NCBI GenBank assembly: GCA_014799915.1
Contig: JAAVHD010000054.1
Coordinates: 10,837 to 44,800, forward strand
Length of the DNA: 33,964 bases
Direction of reading: 5' to 3'
From: Oscillibacter sp.
GTDB taxonomy: Bacteria > Bacillota > Clostridia > Oscillospirales > Oscillospiraceae
In this document: piece after piece, positions 27,096-33,964 of the stretch
Layout of the letters: each line of letters begins with the position of its first letter
Position numbering within the stretch: the first letter of the stretch is position 1
Notes under the pieces: model-generated
What the model was told of the DNA's origin: nothing
What the model saw: the letters and a program-made list of their open reading frames with translations, nothing else
Databases searched by the model: none
Position numbers and translations under genes: made by a program

Positions 27096-28265
27096 TTAAC
27101 CCCTTAGCTCCATCAGCTTCTGCTTGAGCTCGCCCTCGATGCGGCCCAGCTCCACCTCGGCCTCCCGGCGCTTCTGCGCGCCGTCGCGCTGGATCTGGAT
27201 CACCTCGTCCAGGGTGGAGATCAGCTGCTGGTTGGTGTGCTGGAGGGTCTCGATGTCGATGATGCTCCGCTCGGCCTCCTTGGCGGTGGCGATGGTGCCC
27301 ATCTTCAGCATGTCGGCGTTCTTCTTGAGCAGCTCGTTGGTGGCGTTGGTCACAGCCGTCTGGGCGGCAGTGGCCCGGCGGCTGTTCTCCAGACCCAGGG
27401 CCATCACCATCTGGCTTTTCCACAGGGGGATGGTATTCACCAGGGAGGACTGGATCTTCTCCACCATCAGCGTGTCGTTGTTTTGCAGCATCCGGGTCTG
27501 GGGCCCCATCTGGATGGACACCATCCGGGTCAGCTCCAGATCGTGGAGCTTCTTGTCAAACCGGTCGCACATCTGCACCAGATCGTTGTACGCCTGGGCG
27601 TCCTCGGGGGCACCGCTGGCCTCGGCCTTCTTGCGCAGCTCCTCCAGCTGGCCGGACCGGACCTCCGCCAGGCGCTTCTTCCCGGCGATGATGTACATGG
27701 TCAGTTCCTTGTAATACTTCAGGTTCAGATCGTACATCTGGTCAAACATGGCGATGTCCTTCATCAGGGTCCGCTGGTGCTCCTCCAGCTCCCGGACGAT
27801 CTTGTCCACGTTGGCCTCGGCCTTGCTGTACTGGGCCTTCATGGTCTCCATCCGGTTGCCGGCCTTCTTGAAGATGCCAAAGAGCCCCTTCTCCTCTTCC
27901 TCCTGGCCAATGGAGCGGACCTCCGTCACCAGGTTGGTCAGCGTATCGCCGACCGCACCCAGGTCCTTGGTGCGCACGCTGCTCAGGGCGCTCTCGGAGA
28001 ACTGGGCAACCCCCTTCTGGGCGGCCACGCCGTATTGCAGGATCATCTGGGAGTCGTTGAGGTCGATCTTCTTGGCGAAGTCGTCCACCACCTTCTTCTC
28101 CGCCTCGGTGAGCATACTGTCGTCGATGACGACGGGCTTCACCTCCGGCTTGGCGGGCTCAGGAGCGGGCTCAGGGTCCGTGCTCAGCGTCAGGGTGGGG
28201 GTCTCCACCCTGGCGGCGTCGGCGTTCAGGGTCAGCTCGGGCATCATGCCCTCCATATCACTCAT
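27096..28265 (-). CDS. Toxic anion resistance protein TelA/KlaA family
   Basis: 389 aa; YGVAAQKGVAQFSESALSSVRTKDLGAVGDTLTNLVTEVRS; IQMGPQTRMLQNNDTLMVEKIQSSLVNTIPLWKSQMVMALG. Confidence 0.92.
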   Translation of the reverse strand: MSDMEGMMPELTLNADAARVETPTLTLSTDPEPAPEPAKPEVKPVVIDDSMLTEAEKKVVDDFAKKIDLNDSQMILQYGVAAQKGVAQFSESALSSVRTKDLGAVGDTLTNLVTEVRSIGQEEEEKGLFGIFKKAGNRMETMKAQYSKAEANVDKIVRELEEHQRTLMKDIAMFDQMYDLNLKYYKELTMYIIAGKKRLAEVRSGQLEELRKKAEASGAPEDAQAYNDLVQMCDRFDKKLHDLELTRMVSIQMGPQTRMLQNNDTLMVEKIQSSLVNTIPLWKSQMVMALGLENSRRATAAQTAVTNATNELLKKNADMLKMGTIATAKEAERSIIDIETLQHTNQQLISTLDEVIQIQRDGAQKRREAEVELGRIEGELKQKLMELRG

Positions 28266-28288
28266 TGTTATCTCCTCCGTTTTGTTAT

Positions 28289-28540
28289 TCAGTCAGTTAT
28301 CTCGTCAGGGTTCCAGAACTCCGGCGCTTCGTCCTCGCCGGCCTTCTCCCGTCCGGCGGCTTTCAGCGCTCTGGCGCCCTCTACGCCGTCCAGCACCGAG
28401 AGGATGAACCAGGCGGCGCTGGCGATATACATGAGCACCTTGCACTTCTTGTCCTTCTCCTGTCCCGCGTAATAGAAAATCGCGCCGGACAGTCCTCCCT
28501 CCAGAATGGAGAGCACAAAGGATAAAATCACGTCTGCCAT
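28289..28540 (-). CDS. Small hydrophobic protein, probably two TM segments
   Basis: 83 aa MADVILSFVLSILEGGLSGAIFYYAGQEKDKKCKVLMYIASAAWFILSVLDGVEG; lies between TelA and XpaC-like genes. Confidence 0.7.
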   Translation of the reverse strand: MADVILSFVLSILEGGLSGAIFYYAGQEKDKKCKVLMYIASAAWFILSVLDGVEGARALKAAGREKAGEDEAPEFWNPDEITD

Positions 28541-28561
28541 AAAAAACCTTCCTTTCTCCTC

Positions 28562-29269
28562 TTAAAACTCCAGTTTTATATCCGTACCGTCAGCGTTCTT
28601 GATGGTCTGGGCCTCCATCTGATTCCCTGCCAGACCCTCCCGGGCCAGCAGATTTTCCATCACGGCGATGTCGGTGGAGATATCCATGGCATACTCCCCA
28701 AACAGGCCGTCCAGCTGCTTCTCAAAGGCGGTGACGATGGTGTCCATCATACTCTCCACCTTCTCCTTGGTCCCGGTGATGTTGTCCCCGGCCACGCCGG
28801 TGGAGTCCATGCGGTCATAGGCGTTGAGGAGCTTCAGCGTGGTGGGCAGGTAGTAGTCCATGAATTGCCGGATCTGGGGCAGCTTACTGGGATCGGCCTT
28901 CACGTTGTCGAAAATCTGCTGAGACACCGTCTCCAGGCGGCGGATGTCCTGGGAGATCTTCTCGTCCTCGATCGCGTCATCCAGGCGCTTCATCTCAGCG
29001 ATGGCCTTCTGTCCATCAGAGATCATCTTGTCCAGCTCCGCGTTGCCGGTGGGCTTCTCCGTCTCCTTGGGGGGATCGGGGACCACGGTCTCGATGACCT
29101 CGTCCTTGCACACCGCTCGCAGCAGCAGGAACACCCCCGCCGACAGCACCGCCACAAAGGCAAACTGCCCCGGCTTGTACAGGTCCCGCAGTGCCGCCCA
29201 GGCGACCCACACCGCCGCCGCCGCGTAGTAGGGGACGGCGGACTTCCTCGTCTTCTTCACAGTTGCCAT
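28562..29269 (-). CDS. XpaC-like (5-bromo-4-chloroindolyl phosphate hydrolysis family) protein
   Basis: N-terminal TM pair, then IRRLETVSQQIFDNVKADPSKLPQIRQFMDYYLPTTLKLLNAYDRM; genomic link to TelA. Confidence 0.85.
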   Translation of the reverse strand: MATVKKTRKSAVPYYAAAAVWVAWAALRDLYKPGQFAFVAVLSAGVFLLLRAVCKDEVIETVVPDPPKETEKPTGNAELDKMISDGQKAIAEMKRLDDAIEDEKISQDIRRLETVSQQIFDNVKADPSKLPQIRQFMDYYLPTTLKLLNAYDRMDSTGVAGDNITGTKEKVESMMDTIVTAFEKQLDGLFGEYAMDISTDIAVMENLLAREGLAGNQMEAQTIKNADGTDIKLEF

Positions 29270-29443
29270 TGATGGCCCTCCTATACCGTGATACAGCATC
29301 TAATGCCACAACATAAAGTATACCGCGAAATATCCGCCAGGTCAAGAGAAACCGCTCCGCATTTTCCGCCGGGAAAAGAAGATATCATACAAGAAATCCG
29401 GGAGAGAATCTGATAGAATGATGGAAGACAAGGAGGGCTTGCC

Positions 29444-30262
29444 GTGAAAAACGAACTGCGTACCCTTTGCCACGATGGGGATCTCGGTCTGGACGCCTGC
29501 CAGTTTCAGGGGATGGAGCAGCCCTTCCCCCACCACTTCCACGATTACTATGTCCTGGGCCTCATGGAGGCGGGACACCGGCGGCTGTTCTGCAAAAATG
29601 TGGACTATATCATCGGGCCGGGGGACATTCTCCTTTTTCAGCCGGGGGACAGCCACGGGTGCGCTTCCTCCGGCGGAGAAAAACTGGACTACCGCTCCCT
29701 GCATATCCCCCAGGAGACCATGCTGGCCCTGGCGGAGGAGGTGACAGGGGTAAGGGAGCCGCCGGTCTTTTCCGAGAACGTGATCCGGGACCAGGAAATG
29801 GCGGAAAATCTTCTCCGGCTCCACCGGATGGTGATGGAGGGCTCCCGGGAGTTTGAGAAGGAAGAAGTCCTGCTCCTCCTGGCTGCCCGTCTGGTGGAGA
29901 GGTATGGCCGCACGGTCAGTCCCCCGGCCTGTGCCGGGGATGAAGTGGCGCGGGCCTGCGCCTATATGGAGGCGCACTTCAGTGAGCGCGTCACACTGGA
30001 TCAGCTCTGCCGGGAGAGCGGCCTGAGCAAGTCCGCTCTGCTCCGCGCCTTTACCGGCAGCAGGGGCGTCACGCCCTACCGGTATCTCCAGGCCCTCCGC
30101 ATCGGACAGGCCAAAATTTTGCTGGAGCAGGGCGTTCCCCCGGCGGAGGCGGGACTGCGGACGGGCTTTTCGGATCAGAGCCACTTCTCCCGGTTCTTTA
30201 CCCAGTTCATCGGCCTGCCCCCTGCCGCCTATGCCAGAATGTATCAGGAGGATAAGAAATGA
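29444..30262 (+). CDS. AraC-family transcriptional regulator
   Basis: N-terminal cupin (HHFHDYYVLGLMEAGHRRLF) and C-terminal double HTH (VTLDQLCRESGLSKSALLRAF...GFSDQSHFSRFF). GTG start. Confidence 0.93.
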   Translation: MKNELRTLCHDGDLGLDACQFQGMEQPFPHHFHDYYVLGLMEAGHRRLFCKNVDYIIGPGDILLFQPGDSHGCASSGGEKLDYRSLHIPQETMLALAEEVTGVREPPVFSENVIRDQEMAENLLRLHRMVMEGSREFEKEEVLLLLAARLVERYGRTVSPPACAGDEVARACAYMEAHFSERVTLDQLCRESGLSKSALLRAFTGSRGVTPYRYLQALRIGQAKILLEQGVPPAEAGLRTGFSDQSHFSRFFTQFIGLPPAAYARMYQEDKK

Positions 30263-30675
30263 ATCAGGAAAAATGTGTGATCGTCTTGGACGGTTCCCTG
30301 CCCACCGGAGTGGCCGCCAACACGGCCGCCATTCTAGGGATCACCATGGGACAGAGGAGGCCTGACGTGGTGGGCGGTGATGTGTGCGACGGCGGAGGGC
30401 GGACACATTCGGGGGTCATCCGTTTTCCGGTGCCGGTCCTCCGGGGAACACCGGAGATTTTGGGAGAGATTCGTGCCAAACTCTCCGAGCCTGCATTCTC
30501 CGGCCTGACAGCGGTGGACTTCACCGACCTGGCCCAGGGCTGCCGGACCTACGAGGAGTTCATTGAGAAAATGGCCGTCACGCCGCCAGAGGCCCTGAGA
30601 TACCTGGGTCTCGCCCTCTGCGGCGAGGGGAAGCTGGTCAGCCGCCTGACCGGCAGTCTGCCCCTCCTGCGCTAA
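30259..30675 (+). CDS. DUF2000-like protein
   Basis: 138 aa CVIVLDGSLPTGVAANTAAILGITMGQRRPDVVGGDV; 4-nt overlap with the AraC gene. Confidence 0.75.
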   Translation: MNQEKCVIVLDGSLPTGVAANTAAILGITMGQRRPDVVGGDVCDGGGRTHSGVIRFPVPVLRGTPEILGEIRAKLSEPAFSGLTAVDFTDLAQGCRTYEEFIEKMAVTPPEALRYLGLALCGEGKLVSRLTGSLPLLR

Positions 30676-30680
30676 AAAAG

Positions 30681-30709
30681 TTGCAAGCTCTCTCCCGCTG
30701 TGATAGAAT
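30681..30709 (+). promoter_or_regulatory. Promoter candidate TTGCAA - 17 bp - TAGAAT for the GNAT gene
   Basis: TTGCAA 30681-30686, TAGAAT 30704-30709, start codon 30745. Confidence 0.6.
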
Positions 30710-30744
30710 ACGCTCATTCTATCAAAAACAGGAGGGATAAGCCC

Positions 30745-31218
30745 ATGGTGCGTTTTGCGGAAGAAAAGGACCTCCCCCGGGTCAATGAACTGCGGAAACA
30801 GGTCAGCGAGCTCCATGTCAACGGACGGCCCGACATCTTCAAGCCCGGATTCTGTCAGGAATTACAGGAGCGTGTATATGAGATGTACCGGAGCGAGGAC
30901 AGCGACGTGATCGTAGCGGAGCGGGACGGCGTGATCTACGGCATGGCTGGCGTGGAGTATCTCAACAAGCAGGAGTCCCCCTATAGCCGGGAGAGGAAAA
31001 TCTATTATGTCACAGAGTTCGGCGTGGACACGGCCTTCCAGCGCCAGGGTGTGGGCCGGGAGCTGATGGCGTTCATGGGGGAGGACGCCAGGGCCAAGGG
31101 CTTCACCCGGATCGAGCTGGACATGTGGACTTTCAACGAAGGGGCTTTACAGTTCTATGAAGCCGTCGGCTTCCGGACCTTCCGCCGGTTTATGGAGTGG
31201 GATCTAAACGAGGAATAG
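30745..31218 (+). CDS. GNAT family N-acetyltransferase
   Basis: MVRFAEEKDLPRVNELRKQVSELHV...VDTAFQRQGVGRELMAFMGEDARAKGFTRIELDMWTFNEGALQFYEAVGF; RBS aggaggg. Confidence 0.9.
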   Translation: MVRFAEEKDLPRVNELRKQVSELHVNGRPDIFKPGFCQELQERVYEMYRSEDSDVIVAERDGVIYGMAGVEYLNKQESPYSRERKIYYVTEFGVDTAFQRQGVGRELMAFMGEDARAKGFTRIELDMWTFNEGALQFYEAVGFRTFRRFMEWDLNEE

Positions 31219-31220
31219 AA

Positions 31221-31262
31221 AAAGCGGTCCCGCGTTGGAGTGCAACGCGGGACCGCTTTCTA
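31221..31262. terminator. Bidirectional terminator-like stem-loop
   Basis: AAAGCGGTCCCGCGTT-ggagtgc-AACGCGGGACCGCTTT. Confidence 0.85.
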
Positions 31263-31278
31263 TGATACGATCTCTCTT

Positions 31279-31359
31279 TTATTCATCCAGTTTCAAAACC
31301 GCCATAAATGCCTCCGTCGGCAACTGTACGGTGCCCAAATTCCGCATCTTCTTCTTGCC
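31279..31359 (-). pseudogene. lepA: Second copy of the lepA 3' end (27 codons including stop)
   Basis: 78/81 identity to 31523-31603; reads [26 protein letters not shown]; all three differences synonymous. Confidence 0.9.
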
Positions 31360-31522
31360 CGCCCCATAAAATCATTGATTTTATGGGGACCTCCTTTATT
31401 TTGAAATGCTCGGGCGGAGTGAATCCGCCCTCCGCCAAGGTTTTGCTTCGCAAAACGCTTGTACGCCGCTTCCGCGGCGGCTCGCTTGCGCTCGCGGAAG
31501 GCAAGAAGATGCTCCTTCTCCT

Positions 31523-33325
31523 TTATTCATCCAGCTTCAAAACCGCCATAAATGCCTCTGTCGGCAACTGTACGGTGCCCAAATTTCGCATCTTCTTCTT
31601 GCCTTCCTTCTGCTTCTCCAGCAGCTTCTTCTTCCGGGTGATATCGCCGCCGTAGCACTTGGCAAGGACGTCCTTGCGCATGGCCTTCACCGTCTCACGG
31701 GCAATGATCCGTCCGCCAATGGCCGCTTGGATAGGCACCTCAAAGAGCTGGCGGGGGATGTTTTCCTTCAGCTTCTCACACAGCCGCCGGGCGCGGGGGT
31801 ACGCCTTGTCCCGGTGGGCAATGAAGCTGAGGGCGTCCACCTGATCCCCGTTGAGCAGCAGGTCCACCTTCACCAGATCGCTCTCCCGGTAGTCGGAAAG
31901 CTCGTAATCCAGGGAGGCGTAGCCCTTGGTGTGGGCCTTCAGCGTATCGAAGAAGTCGTAGATGATCTCGTTGAGCGGCATCTGATAATGCAGTTCAACC
32001 AGATGGGTGTCCAGATACTGCATATCCTTGAACTCGCCCCGGCGGTCCTGGCACAGGGGCATGATGTTGCCCACGTACTCGTTGGGGGAGATGATGGAGA
32101 CCTTGACATAAGGCTCCTCCGAGGAGGTGATGACGCTGGGATCAGGGTAGTTGTGGGGGTTGTCCACGTTGACCACCGTGCCGTCGGTCTTGGTGACCTT
32201 GTAGATAACGGAGGGCAGGGTGGTGATCAGATCAAGATCAAACTCCCGCTCCAGACGCTCCTGGATGACCTCCATGTGGAGCATCCCCAAAAATCCGCAC
32301 CGGAAGCCAAAACCCAGGGCCACCGAGCTCTCCGGCTCGAAGGTCAGGGAGGCGTCGTTGAGCTGCAATTTCTCCAGCGCGTCCCGCAGATCGGGATACT
32401 TACTGCCGTCCTCGGTGTAAACGCCGCAGTAGACCATAGACTGGGCCTTCCGGTAGCCGGGCAGGGGCTCGCTGGCGGGGTTTTCCTGACCAGTGATGGT
32501 GTCGCCCACCTCGGTGTCCCGGACGTTTTTGATGGAGGCGGTGATATAGCCCACCTGGCCTGCCTGGAGCTGGTCGCAGGGCTCGTAGCCCAGAGGACGA
32601 AGAAGACCGCACTCCAGCACCTGATACTGGGCCCCGGAGGCCATCATTCTGATAGGCATACCCTTTTTTACGGTGCCATCCACGATCCGGAAGTAGACGA
32701 TCACGCCCTTATAGGCGTCGTAGTAGCTGTCGAAGATCAGCGCCCGCAGGGGAGCGTTGGGGTCGCCCTCGGGGGCGGGGATGTTCTGCACCACGTCCTC
32801 CAGTACGGCGGGGATATTGATGCCGACTTTCGCAGAGATCTCCGGCGCATCCAGCGCCGGAATGCCAATAATATCCTCGATCTCGTGCTTGACCCGCTCC
32901 GGGTCGGCGGCGGGGAGGTCGATCTTGTTGATGACGGGGCGGATCTCCAGATCATTGTCCAGGGCCAGGTAGGTGTTGGCCAGAGTCTGGGCCTCGATGC
33001 CCTGACTGGCGTCCACCACCAGGACAGCGCCCTCGCAGGCCGCCAAGGAGCGGCTGACCTCGTAGTTGAAGTCCACATGGCCCGGGGTGTCAATGAGATT
33101 AAGGGTGTAAGTTTCCCCATCCTGAGCTTCATAGCTCAGGGTGACTGCCCGTGCCTTGATAGTAATGCCTCTTTCTCTCTCCAGGTCCATGTTGTCGAGG
33201 AGCTGGCTCTCCATCTCACGCTCGGAGACGGCTCCGCAGACCTCTAACAGACGGTCGGCAAGTGTGGACTTGCCGTGGTCAATGTGGGCGATAATCGAAA
33301 AATTTCTGATTTTCTTCTGATCCAT
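31523..33325 (-). CDS. lepA: Elongation factor 4 (LepA)
   Basis: 600 aa; [59 protein letters not shown]; full-length C-terminus. Confidence 0.98.
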   Translation of the reverse strand: MDQKKIRNFSIIAHIDHGKSTLADRLLEVCGAVSEREMESQLLDNMDLERERGITIKARAVTLSYEAQDGETYTLNLIDTPGHVDFNYEVSRSLAACEGAVLVVDASQGIEAQTLANTYLALDNDLEIRPVINKIDLPAADPERVKHEIEDIIGIPALDAPEISAKVGINIPAVLEDVVQNIPAPEGDPNAPLRALIFDSYYDAYKGVIVYFRIVDGTVKKGMPIRMMASGAQYQVLECGLLRPLGYEPCDQLQAGQVGYITASIKNVRDTEVGDTITGQENPASEPLPGYRKAQSMVYCGVYTEDGSKYPDLRDALEKLQLNDASLTFEPESSVALGFGFRCGFLGMLHMEVIQERLEREFDLDLITTLPSVIYKVTKTDGTVVNVDNPHNYPDPSVITSSEEPYVKVSIISPNEYVGNIMPLCQDRRGEFKDMQYLDTHLVELHYQMPLNEIIYDFFDTLKAHTKGYASLDYELSDYRESDLVKVDLLLNGDQVDALSFIAHRDKAYPRARRLCEKLKENIPRQLFEVPIQAAIGGRIIARETVKAMRKDVLAKCYGGDITRKKKLLEKQKEGKKKMRNLGTVQLPTEAFMAVLKLDE

Positions 33326-33399
33326 CGTAACTTACCTCTTTTGCCGCCGCGCAGCGGCGGCACCAGTTTAATCTGCGGCCCTGCGGGCCGCGGTCGATT

Positions 33400-33945
33400 T
33401 TTCTTTATTATAGATTCGCGCCTCGCCGGCGCGGGGGCCTTCTTTTCCCTTGTGGGAAAAGAAGCAAAAGCACCCTCAAGGGGGCTCCGCCACCCTTGAG
33501 AATCCCCTAATGTATTTGTCTAGTTACGCTACGACGTAACGGGTTTGGTTCTACCGGGGGGCTTACCTACATGCTCGGTGCCTTGCATCTACCCGTTCGC
33601 CCTAACGGAGCCAGCAGCAAAATCTGTTTCTACTCCTACTACTTGGCCACCGCCAGGAGTACCATCTATTTCCTAGCACCCCGGGGAGCTCCCCTCGCGT
33701 AATACGGTAGGGACTAAGATAACATCCTAAAATAGCACCACCGCAGCAGAAACCGCTAAAAATCCGATTTAGACCGGACGGACTAGAGGATCAGCGCAAA
33801 AAACAATTACTCCCGTAATAAGGTGTCGCCGCCAGGCGATGCCCGAGGGAGTCTTGAACCGTAGGTTCAAGCGCGTTTTTGCCTTCTTTTGTCGCGCGAC
33901 AAAAGAAGGCGCGGAGTCCGGGGCCGCGTAGGTCCCGGGCTGACG
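33400..33945. repeat. Non-coding element copy B: ~298-nt conserved core (33524-33821) flanked by inverted hairpin modules
   Basis: Aligns block by block with copy A; flanking hairpins 33439-33464, 33475-33500, 33853-33871 and 33881-33910 (30-nt perfect palindrome). Outer edges approximate. Confidence 0.8.
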
Positions 33946-33964
33946 GAAGAAAAAAGTCCCGTTC

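Noticed and set aside
31283-31504. 73-aa minus-strand ORF over the lepA remnant
   Set aside because: Reads the remnant out of frame; the in-frame reading is the LepA C-terminus.
31406-33247. 613-aa plus-strand ORF opposite lepA
   Set aside because: Antisense shadow of lepA with HVGL-rich composition and no domain.

Overview
The window looks like ordinary chromosome from a moderately GC-rich Firmicute, probably Oscillospiraceae-like (inferred from gene content and repeat style). Left to right it holds: the end of a sucrose/fructan operon (GH32 fragment, fructokinase); a DnaD/DnaC-like primosome pair; MATE, mnmE and GNAT genes (leftward); a leftward de novo pyrimidine operon (pyrC-K-D-F-HAD-[XRE/DUF6809-like cassette]-pyrE-small ORF-pyrB-pyrI); a divergent nucleoside uptake and salvage operon (BMP lipoprotein, ABC ATPase, two permeases, uridine phosphorylase, deoC, cdd, deoB, PNP, lactonase); a leftward TPM/TelA/small membrane protein/XpaC-like cluster; an AraC-DUF2000 pair; a GNAT gene; and lepA. 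The least explained parts are non-coding. (1) Two diverged copies of a ~0.5 kb element (about 7565-8080 and 33400-33945) share a ~297-nt core with conserved complementary segments, flanked by inverted hairpin modules; this is a candidate structured RNA or non-autonomous element. (2) An 81-bp second copy of the lepA 3' end lies downstream of intact lepA; its three differences are all synonymous, and a hairpin-rich segment separates the copies. (3) An XRE/DUF6809-like cassette sits inside the pyr operon between two nested palindromic repeats, with a near-consensus promoter whose spacer is filled by one of two matching palindromic operators. No tRNA, rRNA, CRISPR array or transposase gene was recognised. 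Nothing was searched against databases; all calls come from reading the sequence and supplied translations.
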